Below, piece after piece: positions 23,556-33,025 of a DNA stretch of 64,000 nt. A program made the translations under genes and the position numbers. Each line of letters starts with the position of its first letter. The first letter of the stretch is position 1. This DNA comes from Plectosphaerella cucumerina. Its lineage: Eukaryota > Ascomycota > Sordariomycetes > Glomerellales > Plectosphaerellaceae. The stretch lies in assembly GCA_020746995.1 (NCBI GenBank), contig JAGPXD010000006.1, positions 1,240,001-1,304,000 on the forward strand, read 5' to 3'. The notes under the pieces are model-generated. The model was not told the DNA's origin. It searched no databases and worked only from the letters and a program-made list of their open reading frames with translations.

Positions 23556-23868
23556 ATGCAGATCCAGTCGGCCGTCACCTTCCTCGTCGCCCTCGCGGCG
23601 GCCACTCCCGCCCTGGCGCAGTGCCGTCCCCCGAACGTCGCGCGCGACATCAAGTGCATCACCGAGACCATCAACGGCCAGTGCGACACCGAGCGCCTCA
23701 CCCCGCAGTGCCCGCCCGGCCAGCGGACCAACTGGCAGTTCCTCAGGAACCGCTGCGACACGGTTGGCATCTGCGAGTACCAGGTATGTCAAGATGGACT
23801 TCAACCGCCTGGTCTTCAAAAGAAAATGCTAACTTGGTTCATAGTACAACTGCTGCACTCGCTCGTAG
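23556..23868 (+). CDS. Small secreted cysteine-rich protein (8 Cys), effector-like
   Basis: An 83-aa pre-protein from exons 23556-23783 and 23845-23868 (61-nt intron with GTATGT donor, GCTAAC branch site and CATAG acceptor). A signal peptide of about 21 residues (MQIQSAVTFLVALAAATPALA) precedes a mature peptide of about 62 residues with eight cysteines, starting QCRPPN and ending EYQYNCCTRS. The even number of cysteines suggests four disulphides. The second exon encodes only YNCCTRS and supplies the last cysteine pair, so an unspliced model would lose two cysteines. I recognise no named family; such peptides are typical effector or antimicrobial candidates. It is isolated, with 1.5 and 2 kb of non-coding DNA on its two sides, which is also common for effector loci. 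Confidence 0.78.
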
Positions 23869-25924
23869 AGATTTTGAGCTATCGATTCCACCACGCTTTG
23901 GAAAGGAGATCGATCAGCCCTTGAAGCATGACATATCTTTCTCACGGATGGATTAAGGGGTCTGGCCTCCCATCCGCATACATAGCCAGCGATACTTGAA
24001 CATACATTCAAATACACTTACTTTTGAGTGCTCTTTGTGCCATAATTGGAGTCTTTCGGTGGCTAGACTGTGATGTTGCCATCCCTGAGGCGGATTTGCA
24101 AATGCCATTGCACACTGCCGCCGGGATCATTTGTCAACATCGATCTGTCTGGCCCGATTCCAGCTTCGCAGATCAGTCAGCGGAAGTGTACTGGACAGTT
24201 CATCTTTCTTGCTTGCATTCGTGGACATCCCTGACTCGCGTGGGCTTGCAGGCATATCAGATGGTCTCGAAGCGGCCACGACGATTCGTACCCCAATTTC
24301 AAGTAAAGGAAGGTCTATTAGCGCACGGCATCAGCCGAGCAGCGATTGCATGGGGAAATTCGGGTAGAAAGGCTCGAGTTGACCTCAAAATTCAAGATGG
24401 CATCTCTTCGCCTGGTGTAAGTTGACCGCCACCTCAGAGGCTCGGCTGCCATCCGTCAAATAGCTGCAAGCTGTCGATGTCTACCCAGAGGGTAGGGCTT
24501 CGTCGTCGGGGCAACTTCAACGCTGCACTGATCTAAAAGCTCCAGCTCTCCTGGCGAAAAGCCTTATTCCGAATACAAATACTCACCTTTGAGACGGCCT
24601 TGATGTCCCGTTGTCATGTCATCCAAAGACCAGACACCATCTCAGTCTCCAAGTCCGTGGCTAAAGCAGCGAGCCCCCATCCCTATCCAGACTAGCTTAG
24701 ACCCGGTACAGCACCCCTAGCGCGACGCTCGGTTTCGCTGGCGCCGGCGCCCCTGCGGCCGTCTTGCCCGTCCTGGCGGAAGCGAGAAAGACGGAGTTGT
24801 CGATCGTGGGCCACCACCTGCACCACCCAGTTTTCTTCCATGTTTTGTTATTGTTCGCGCGTTGCCACCAGAATCCGGGGCGAACGACGGTTCTTCGGAC
24901 GAAAAAAGAGCTAAGCGAGCCGCACGCAGCGTCATCCCGCTCGTCAAGCGCCGTTCCATTGGGGCGGCTCTGCTGGTGGGAAGACACCGTCGTGATGCCT
25001 CATATCGGACGGCCTCTCCTCTCTCTCCCTCCTGACCGTCTCGTCGTGTTAAGTCCCCGTCGATATTGCCCCGGTCTGCCGCGGCCAAGAGTGAAAGTGG
25101 GCGAGGTGCGAGGAGAGATGCCTGCCCTTGTGCTGTGCCCCCTTGTTCGGCTGCCTGCCCCGCGAGTCAGCCTGGTCATGTCAAGCCAGGGGCAGGGACC
25201 GTCTGGCTTTTTCCGCGTGGTCCACACCGGCATGGGGAACTCCGGGGACACAGCGACTGGACGACGGCAGAGATCGGCCGAGGGCATGTCGTTAAGAGGT
25301 GCAGATATCAGGAGAGTTGCGACATATGATGCGCTGCATGAGCGACGATCGCCGACGTACCGTCAGAGGTTGCGTGTGGCGTAAGATGCGGAGGGGAGGG
25401 GAGCATTTTCAATCTACTCGGGGCTTCCGGCGACGTTCGATTTACGAGCCCCCTGTCGCGTCCCTGTCGCGTGCCTGCCGCACATCCACATGCCGTACCG
25501 GAGGCCGGCCGGTGCCCCTGGGCCCTGGTCCGACCTGGTCTAGAACCCTGGAGGAAGCCGATGACAGCTGAGGCGTGATGGGGCAGGAAATGAAAAGGGG
25601 TCCTGTGCCGCGGTCGATATCTTGTCACTTTTACATAGATGGAAGAAGGGGAAGTTGGAGGTCGGCGGCGGCTCGTTTTCAAAATCCCGATTCGCCGCGG
25701 CCAAGTCGGCTTAACGGCTGCTGGTTGGCGGCCCGTCTTGGTATTTGCCACCCTCCGATTGGCCAAAAATCATCCAATGCATTGCAATCTCCAATCTCCA
25801 TCCCGATGACTCGGATGAACTGCACCACATTTTTCTTGGGACGCCGTGACAGTGACAGTGACAGCACCACGATGTCACCGATGGATCGATAGCAGCGACA
25901 ATCTCACACCGACACCCCCCTACC
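23869..25924. other. Intergenic, nothing supported
   Basis: About 2.06 kb between the small secreted protein and the Rieske gene. Open frames occur on both strands (for example 24764-25384 plus) but lack domain-like composition. No repeat or RNA gene seen. The last 100 nt contain a short CAGTGA direct repeat (about 25,850-25,862). Confidence 0.45.
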
Positions 25925-26551
25925 ATGTCGTGGAACATCTTTGGGGGCTTCGGCCGCCGGGACGCAGGCTGGTTCTCCGTCGGTCTGGCCTCGACCTTTC
26001 CCAACCTCGGCGACGACGCCGGCGACGTGCTCCAGAAACGGCCCTGCGGCGGCAGCCCCGACGGCGAGGTCCGGCGCGGGTGCAAGGTCTTCCAGGCCCC
26101 GCCGGAGACTTCTCAAGGCGCCGAGGTGCCCGTTCCGGATGACGACGCCGAGTTTTTCCCCACAGAGAACGACCTGGCCGATCAGGTGCTTGTCTTTCAG
26201 TACCGCGGCAAGTTCCACGCCGTCGACCACGTATGTGTAATCCCTTCGGCTGAATGATCGCATGCTGACCGTTCCCAGAGATGTCCGCATTCGTCGTATC
26301 CGCTGTCGCGGGGCATGCCTTTCGACATTGAGGACTTTGGCGTCGTTCTCAGCGCTGGCATCACATGCCCTAAGCACGGCTGGTCTTTCGACCTCTTCAC
26401 TGGCAACGCCGACCGCGCGAGCTACCGCCTGAAAGTGTGGGAGGTGCAGTTGCGGGATGTGCCGGGGCTGGCGGCGCAGGATGTCTCCGAGGGCGAGGCG
26501 CCGCCGCCGGACAAGGAGGTATGGGTAAGGCGGAAGCAGAGGATTGGGTAG
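25925..26551 (+). CDS. Rieske [2Fe-2S] domain protein
   Basis: Small stand-alone Rieske protein, 192 aa, from exons 25925-26230 and 26279-26551 (48-nt intron). The iron-sulphur ligands are complete: C104-P-H106 in RCPHSSYPL and C132-P-K-H135 in TCPKHGWSFDL, the C-x-H...C-x2-H signature with the two cluster-binding boxes split from the N-terminal half by the intron. There is no membrane helix, oxygenase catalytic domain or oxidoreductase domain, so it resembles soluble ferredoxin-like Rieske proteins that pass electrons to a partner. The partner is not evident in the neighbourhood; the GNAT gene downstream on the same strand is not a known partner. No targeting sequence is obvious. Confidence 0.88.
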
Positions 26552-26973
26552 CCTGCTCGAGGTCTAGGAAATACGGGTTGGACTTGGTGATTCGGAAGAG
26601 AATAGATCTCTCTGCCTTGGAGGAGTTATGGCTAGAATTTCGGGTGTTTAGACAGGCGTCAAGCTCATAGAGGGAAATGTTTGGATGTCAGTTCACGTAC
26701 TATGGCTCCTACCCTGCATGTGAAGGCAGCACGTCATTTGCATTGCATGTCGATGCGATCTTATCAGCTGCCAGCACACCCTCACTCTCGGAGAGATGAG
26801 TCAAAAAAGGTCCCCAAAATGCGGGGTAATTGGTCAGAGAGCACAACTTACAACTCCATACAAAGAGACAGAGTCAAGCCCGCAACCGTCAAATTTGCTA
26901 GTCTGGACTTAGACACTCAGAATCTCTCCGAACTCAACGTCTTCGTCAGCTGGAGACCGACCACCTACTAGAC
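26552..26973. other. Intergenic between Rieske and GNAT genes
   Basis: About 420 nt holding the Rieske 3' flank and the GNAT promoter. No ORF or repeat of note. Confidence 0.5.
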
Positions 26974-27657
26974 ATGACGGATCAATTGCATCCTAAGGCC
27001 AAACCGGCTAGCTACTTCGCCATCCCACGGTCTACCTCGTCTCCAGAATCACACACCCTGCTCGTCGAAAAATACAAGTCCTTCCGCCTGTTATCTCTCC
27101 AACTGTCCCCCGAATGCTTCGGCTCAACATATGCCCGCGAAGCCGCCTTCCCACCGGAGACGTGGATCTCGCGGATCACCAACCCAGGAGCCACAAACGT
27201 GGTCGCCGTCTCAGGTCCTGACACCCACGAAAATGCCGATCCGCTGCTCACCCGCGAGTGGCTTGCGTCGCTGACATTAATCGGCCCCCTTGAGGCGTCC
27301 AAAGCTCTCGACATGTTCAAGGCCCAGACGTCCGTCGACCCATCCCTACTCGAATTCGGCGATATTAGCGACGGAAGAAGCAGGTGGCACTTCCTGCTCA
27401 ACGCCATGTACGTCGTGCCGGGTGCAAGAGGGCGGGGCCTTGGCCGTGGAATTCTGGACTTTGCCAAGGAAATAGCTCGGGAGCAAGGGCGCGGTGACCC
27501 GGTGAGGATCATGCTGGTCGTCGACTACGATAACGAAGACGCCAGGAGGACATATGAGCGAGCTGGCTTCGCCACTGTCCACCGGTACTGGTTCGACGAT
27601 AACAGGGTCGGGAGGGAGTCGAGAACTGAAGCAGGGGTGATGCGGTTGGACTTGTGA
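26974..27657 (+). CDS. GNAT-family N-acetyltransferase
   Basis: Uninterrupted ORF of 227 aa. The acetyl-CoA binding motif A is clear: NAMYVVPGARGRGLGRGILDFA carries the R/Q-x-x-G-x-G core (RGRGLG). The following VRIMLVVDYDNEDARRTYERAGFATVHRYWF is the beta5/alpha4 region typical of the fold. The N-terminal half (YKSFRLLSLQLSPECFGSTYAREAAF) matches a fungal subgroup with a short helical cap. Substrate is unknown: acceptors in this family range from amino acids and polyamines to toxins. No signal or membrane segment. The tRNA-Cys gene lies about 80 nt beyond the stop on the opposite strand. Confidence 0.88.
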   Translation: MTDQLHPKAKPASYFAIPRSTSSPESHTLLVEKYKSFRLLSLQLSPECFGSTYAREAAFPPETWISRITNPGATNVVAVSGPDTHENADPLLTREWLASLTLIGPLEASKALDMFKAQTSVDPSLLEFGDISDGRSRWHFLLNAMYVVPGARGRGLGRGILDFAKEIAREQGRGDPVRIMLVVDYDNEDARRTYERAGFATVHRYWFDDNRVGRESRTEAGVMRLDL

Positions 27658-27697
27658 GACTGCATCTGGTGTCAGGGGGCAATAGGGTGGAAAAAGC

Positions 27698-27702
27698 AAA
27701 AA
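27698..27702 (-). terminator. RNA polymerase III T5 terminator of tRNA-Cys
   Basis: Five A residues on the plus strand (TTTTT on the tRNA strand), 36 nt beyond the tRNA 3' end, with a second T5 run at 27691-27695. This is the expected polymerase III stop signal. Confidence 0.7.
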
Positions 27703-27738
27703 GTGAGGCGCGGAGGATGGTCCTCCGCTGTCTTTGCA

Positions 27739-27810
27739 AGTTCTGAGGGCGATTTGAACGCCCGACCTATCGGACTGCAGCCGATTGCTCTACCCCTGAG
27801 CTATCAGAAC
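27739..27810 (-). tRNA. tRNA-Cys (anticodon GCA)
   Basis: A complete 72-nt tRNA on the minus strand without an intron. The acceptor stem GTTCTGA pairs with TCAGAAC; D arm GCTC/GAGC; anticodon stem ATCGG/CCGAT with loop CTGCAGT, giving anticodon GCA; T arm GGGCG/CGCCC with loop TTCAAAT. The discriminator base is T (U73), the identity element of tRNA-Cys. The internal A box (TAGCTCAGGGG) and B box (GCGTTCAAATCGC) are intact. CCA is not encoded, as usual in eukaryotes. Confidence 0.97.
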
Positions 27811-28472
27811 GATTTCGAGGGGTTTTCGATGAAAGACCCGCAGAGTGGATGTCAATATGATGGATCAGCGTGCAGATGCGGGGAATGCAGACGACACTTT
27901 GACAACAGCCCCTGAAGATGAAATCGATGGATGGTTAATGAGAGGTATTTTAATACTTGTGAGTTTGATTGAACTTACAGTTGTGAAAGATGCTTTCGAT
28001 AACGTCTGGGTGTATGAATGGCTTGGTCTGACAAAAGGCTCACGGGTATCACGATGGCCTCAAATCTGTATTTTGGAGTCAAGCAGAAAGAGACTACCTC
28101 CATGTGATATCATGCATAGCTCAACGCATATTTCTACCACTGGACAGCTGGATAGTGCAAGTTCGTCTCCCGCCTGCCTGATACACAAGACTCACAGTGA
28201 GTGAGTTATGATGTCGTCGTCCATGTGCACCTTCTCGTTCCGGCTTTGTTCACATCTAGCACAAAACCGACTCGCCGACTAAGCGGAGACTGCTCTTGCC
28301 ATTATCGACAGCCTCAAGTAAAGCCCTAACAGAGAAGGCAGGGCACAGCTAGCCCCACGCGTGTAAACCAGCTCTCACGCCCAGAAAACCTTTTCCTGCC
28401 GAGCTTGCCCTTCCACTAACTCTACTCTCCTCCCACCTCACCCGACGACCTCCTCTCCCCCCTCCGGTCAAC
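27811..28472. other. Intergenic: tRNA 5' flank and MYND-gene promoter
   Basis: About 660 nt with no supported gene. It holds the upstream side of the minus-strand tRNA and the promoter of the plus-strand MYND-like gene, whose leader is CT/CCTCC-rich. Confidence 0.5.
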
Positions 28473-30259
28473 ATGTCTTTTGAGGAGTTCATCAACCTTG
28501 ACCTTGTGTCCGACGAGGTACCGGACGAACCAGAAAACCCCGAGATACTGGATGACGCAGAGAACCACAAGATGCAGGACGAGGCAGAGACCCCCACTGC
28601 TCCGGTCAATCAGGCCCTGGAGGAGAGTCTGGTAAGTATCCCTAGAACCTCTCACATCCTCTTCAAGGCACTTGCTGACCCACCCCTCCCCTCCTCAGAA
28701 GACTCAAGCCCACGATATGACCATGACTTTCCAGCTCCGTCGCATCCCCCCTCCCGCCTGGGGCCCCCAGCAAGCCAGGCTCCCCGGCAGCCAGCACCTC
28801 GGTCCCGCCATGTTCGAAAAGCGCTGGGCCTTCGAGAAGACCGCCTCCCTCGACCGCCGCAGCTACCTCGCCACCCGCACCGACTTCCTCCTCTCGCAGC
28901 GCTGCATCCTCTGCCACAAGGACTCCTGCGACGAATTCAAGTGCGAGGTCGTCGGCTGCGTCTCGGGCCTCTACTGCTCCGAGGACTGCCGCGACCTCGA
29001 CCGCCTCACCCACGTCATCCTCTGCACCCCGCTGATGAACGAGTTCGCCGTCCGCAACCGCCCCTCGGACCTGCACTTCCGCGCCTTCGCCTTCATCCCC
29101 GACGAGCGCCAGCCGAGGCCCATGTGGATCCGCTGCGAGTTTGACAAGAACACGGGCCTGGTCAAGTTCATGTTCGACCAGGAGTGCATCCTCCGCTGGT
29201 CCAGGGAGCGCAGTGACAGGGAGCTGATGGGCTGGGTCAACCCCTGCGGCGGCCAGCATACCGTCTACACCATCGGCCAGGGCCACGGCGTCCTGGTCTT
29301 CGGCATGAAGCCCGTGGCCAGCAACAAGCCCGAGGACATCAACCTCGGCGTCGCCGCCCTGGCTACTCCCGGCCATCTCCTTCCCGAGTTCGGCCCCGTC
29401 TTCGTCCTGCGTCACTACGTCTCGGGCCTCGAGATGGCCTTCCATTCCTTCGGCGACTCGAGCCTTCGCGACCTCCAGCACGGCATCGACAACATCATCG
29501 CCTCTGCGTGCCACGCCACCGTCTCGGACGTCACTCGCCACCGTTACCGCCACATCCCCGGTCTCAAGATCAGCGACCTCGACTGTCCCTTTAACCAGGC
29601 CATGGGCATCACGGACGAGATTGCCGAGGTGCGCGCCCGTCTCGTCAACGTGGCCATGCCCAACTTCATCCCTCTGTATCTCCGCCGCATCGGTCTCTTC
29701 TGGCTCATGCGTCCCACTGCCGTTCCCGAGGGCGCCGAGATCAAGCACTGGTTCTCCAAGGCCTCGCACATCTGGCGCTGGATCCTCATCGACATCGACA
29801 AGGCCACCGAAGAAGAGCGCGATGATGTGAGACTGAGGGTTCGAGGCGGTATTGTCCGCAAGCTTCCCGGTAAATCGCCACCCCCCGCCCCCCCGCAAAC
29901 CATCCGCATCTTGATGAGATGATTGCTAACTCTACCCTTCAGCCCTTGGCAGCTTCGTTGTCACCGACGCGTACGGCCGGAAGATCAACAAGCACCACAT
30001 TGGCGCCGTCACCGCCTACTTCGCGGAGCACCAGCTCAACGGCAAGGATGATGATTTATGGCTGCCCGACGTCTCCAAGGAGGATTTCCAGGAATTCTGG
30101 AACATCTACAAGATCCCCTTCGACGAGGAGCAGTGGGATATCATCGAGTCCCCGTACAATATCGAGCATGATGATGAGAACCTCAGGCTTCCCCATGCTC
30201 ATGCCATGCACGTGGTCGATATCGAGCAGCTGCAGGAGCTTGAGGCCAGGAAGCCCTGA
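28473..30259 (+). CDS. MYND-like zinc-finger protein, function unknown
   Basis: About 548 aa. Exons 28473-28631, 28699-29869, 29943-30259. The first 53 residues are acidic (FEEFINLDLVSDEVPDEP). Residues 122-162 carry a cysteine cluster: C122-x2-C125-x4-C130-x4-C135-x4-C140-x5-C146-x3-C150-x7-H158-x3-C162; its second half, YCSEDCRDLDRLTHVILC, matches the MYND zinc-finger ending, while the first half has extra cysteines. The following 380 residues are a conserved-looking globular region (RAFAFIPDERQPRPMWIRCE, VVTDAYGRKINKHHIGAVTAYFAEHQ) that I recognise only as a fungal uncharacterised type; no SET or other catalytic motif is visible. MYND fingers usually bind proline-rich partners. Codon use is strongly C-ending, suggesting good expression. 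Confidence 0.8.
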
Positions 30260-30907
30260 TGGCAGCAGCCAGCAGACGTTCCTAAACGGACCTTCGGTCG
30301 GCTTAAGCCGAGTCCCTAGAGATTGCATTGGGCTGTACAGGAGAAGCGCAGGGAGAGCTGTCTTGCTGAGGAGTGTTTGGCTTTGCGAGGCTTCACACAG
30401 CAGATGGCACAGATAGCTCAGGTAGACAGCGCCAAGACGCAGCAATCAAAATGCAATCAGGGAACACCACTGATCAATGTGACACTTGCTCAAGGTATGA
30501 CAGCATTTAATTCGCAGTTCTTGCTATCGTCCTGCAGTGGCAAATGCGAACGTGGACCCCGATGGTGATGATTGAGGACTGCTCAGGGGCAAAAAGGGGC
30601 AGCCAACAGGCTCACGCCGCAATCGGCTGCACACCTCTTGTCCCCCGCAAACTGACTGCTGTCACCTCCGAAATCAGAGACAGCTTCTCCGCACATCTCC
30701 CACACCAGCCAAGACACCCCAATATTTTCGTGGTGGTTGTACCAGATAACCCAGATAAGTGCCGGATCTGGCTTATCATCGGCGTCCTCCGACGCCTCAA
30801 CCACACACCTCATATAAGACCTCAGGTTCACCACTCCCACAACTAAGACATCTCCAAGAAGGCTCACCCTCATCACCATCATCTCACATCACACATCCTC
30901 TTACATC
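30260..30907. other. Intergenic: 3' flank and oxygenase promoter
   Basis: About 650 nt with no supported ORF. A TATA-like TATAAG at 30813-30818 lies 95 nt before the oxygenase ATG, followed by a CA/TC-rich leader. Confidence 0.5.
30813..30818 (+). promoter_or_regulatory. TATA-like element of the oxygenase gene
   Basis: TATAAG in CTCATATAAGACC, 95 nt upstream of the ATG at 30908, followed by a CATCACCATCATC-like leader. Typical position for a fungal core promoter. Confidence 0.5.
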
Positions 30908-32008
30908 ATGACAATGTCCTCACCCCGCCGCGCAACCCTCCACCTCGCCTCCGGCAACGGTCCCATAACCCGCTCCATCCTCGACACCCCCCTCCGCGAC
31001 GCCCTCCCCTCCGAGATCCCCATCATCGACATCTCCCCCGCCCGCAGCCCCTCCCCCTCCGATCGCGCCGCCGTCGCCTCCCTCGTCCGCTCCGCCGCCA
31101 CAACCTCCGGCTTCTTCTACATCACCAATCATGGCATCCCCGAAGCCCTCACAACCTCCGCCCGGGCCGCAGCCCTCTCCTTCTTCCGCCGCCCCCAAGA
31201 TGAAAAGATGCGTGCCTGGGCCGGCCGTAGCGCTCACTTCAACGGCTACAAGCCCCCCGGCTCTCTGCGCATCAACAAGACCGAGAGCGTCGATGCCAGG
31301 GAGACGTTCAGCTGGGCCTATGATCCGGCCTATGACCCTGGCGTCGCTGACGTTGGGGCCATCCCTCCCGAGGCGGCTCGCTTCCTTCGCGCTGAGGAGT
31401 TTCACTGGCGCGAGACGGCTGATATCCCTGAGCTGAAGGCCTCCATGGTCGCCTACTGGCGCGCCTGTCTCGCTCTCGCACGCGTCCTCATCCGCACATT
31501 CGCACTCTCCCTCGACCTGCCGGAAGACTACTTCGACTCCAAGTTCGCCTATCCAGACGCCACCCTGACGCTCAACTATTACCCTCCCATGCCGCCTCAA
31601 GCCCCCGACGGCGACGCAGAGACCCAAGTCTCCATCGGCTCCCACACCGACTTCCAGCTCTTCACCATGCTATGGCAGGACGAGTCCGGCGGTCTGCAAG
31701 TCCTCAGTCGCGATGGCCAATGGCTCCGCGCGGCGCCAGTGCCGGGCACCTTGGTCGTCAACATCGCCGACTACATGCAGCGCATCACCAACGACTTGTA
31801 CGTGAGCACGGTGCACCGCGCGCAGAACCTCAGCGGCAAGGAACGCGTCAGCATGCCCTTCTTCTTCGGTTTCGGGCTGCACGAGACGTGTGCTGTTGTC
31901 TCGAGCTGTGTGCGAGAGGGCGAAGAGCCGAAGTATGAAGAGATTGGGTGCGCTGACTGGGTGAGGCGGAGGGTTGGGGCCATGCACAAGACAGAGGGGG
32001 CAAACTGA
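30908..32008 (+). CDS. 2-oxoglutarate/Fe(II) oxygenase, isopenicillin-N-synthase-like
   Basis: Uninterrupted ORF of 366 aa. N-terminal DIOX_N region (EIPIIDISP, SGFFYITNHGIPEAL) and C-terminal 2OG-Fe(II) jelly roll. Iron ligands: His246 and Asp248 in GSHTDFQ and His303 in STVHR; the 2-oxoglutarate-binding pair Arg313-x-Ser315 is in RVSMPFFFGFG. Family substrates include amino acids, alkaloids, gibberellins and other small molecules; 2OG dependence is inferred from the R-x-S motif, and the substrate cannot be deduced. The gene is not inside a recognisable secondary-metabolite cluster: neighbours are a MYND-like protein and a C2H2 regulator. The start at 30908 is followed two codons later by another ATG (30914), which is equally possible. 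Confidence 0.93.
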   Translation: MTMSSPRRATLHLASGNGPITRSILDTPLRDALPSEIPIIDISPARSPSPSDRAAVASLVRSAATTSGFFYITNHGIPEALTTSARAAALSFFRRPQDEKMRAWAGRSAHFNGYKPPGSLRINKTESVDARETFSWAYDPAYDPGVADVGAIPPEAARFLRAEEFHWRETADIPELKASMVAYWRACLALARVLIRTFALSLDLPEDYFDSKFAYPDATLTLNYYPPMPPQAPDGDAETQVSIGSHTDFQLFTMLWQDESGGLQVLSRDGQWLRAAPVPGTLVVNIADYMQRITNDLYVSTVHRAQNLSGKERVSMPFFFGFGLHETCAVVSSCVREGEEPKYEEIGCADWVRRRVGAMHKTEGAN

Positions 32009-33025
32009 GAACCGAGGGATAGATGAGATAGATTCGTCTTGCATGACAACGGACCGGTCACGTAATATTCAAGTCAGGATGGTGACCCTGATCGAGTAAG
32101 GTACGGTAGCTTCGCTGGCAGTCGTGGCCATGGCGGAGTAGCTGGCCCCGACATGACGTGGTCAGTGGCTCAGCCCCAAGGGTCACCCACCCATCTCCGT
32201 GTCTCCCGTACCTCACGCGGCCATCAATGTCATGCAAATCTCGTGTTCAACTTCATTACTCCAACTCCTCATACTGCTACGGACGCACAAACGGTGCATC
32301 GACATGCCGATGGTCACCATGCCAGTGTCCTGGCATCAACCCACCGGCCCTGCCTCGCGTATCCATGCAAGCCAAAGGGGAAAAAAGCAAAGCCAAAGAT
32401 CGCAGCCGTGTCCGGGTATCGCGTGTCCAAAAAGTAAACCAGCCCGTGTCGTGTGCCGTCATCGTCCGCCAAGGCACGCCCGCGGTGACAAGATCTGCGG
32501 ATGTCCGGCCCTGCATCCTCCCGACATCAGTCGGCCCGCCCAGATTATCTCCATCCCAAAAGAGCACCGTATTCCGCCTCCAGATTGAGTTGGGTATCTC
32601 GTTCGTCATGAGTCGCATGATGGGAATGTGAACCTAGGAGAAACCATCTAAACCATGGGCCAGTCCCTGGTGGGACGGGACCGAGAGAGAGGAAGCCTGC
32701 CAATTGGAGGCCGTGGGAATGAACAACCAAGGAAAGAAAAAGATAGCTGAGTGGGGATAAGTCCACCATCGAGGTGCCGGCAAACGCGCGGTTTGGGTCT
32801 CGAGGGTGCCAGAAAAATGGTACTGGAAGTGCTCAAACAAGGAAAAGTAACCAGAAACACCGAGCCCGAGGTATCGTCATCATGGAACCGTATCATGCTC
32901 CCAGAGAAAGGTCGTGAGTCGTCAAAAATGAAAGAAGAAGGAGCCGAAGTCGAGCTAAAAGAAGTAAAAGTGTGTGTTGAGCAGTAGCAAGTGTTCAGTG
33001 TCGAGTTGTCAAGATGGCATCGACC
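32009..33025. other. Convergent intergenic region
   Basis: About 1 kb between the 3' ends of the oxygenase and the C2H2 regulator. Scattered ORFs on both strands have no recognisable character. Probably long 3' untranslated regions. Confidence 0.45.

Noticed and set aside
24764..25384. 206-codon plus-strand ORF between the secreted protein and Rieske gene
   Set aside because: No domain character and random-like Arg/Pro/Val composition; open by GC bias.
25850..25862. CAGTGA direct repeat as a possible insertion footprint
   Set aside because: Only two or three six-base units, with no element between or beside them; likely replication slippage.
28663..29898. 411-codon minus-strand ORF opposite the MYND-like gene
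   Set aside because: Antisense frame of a C-ending-codon gene; crosses that gene's intron and has no domain character.
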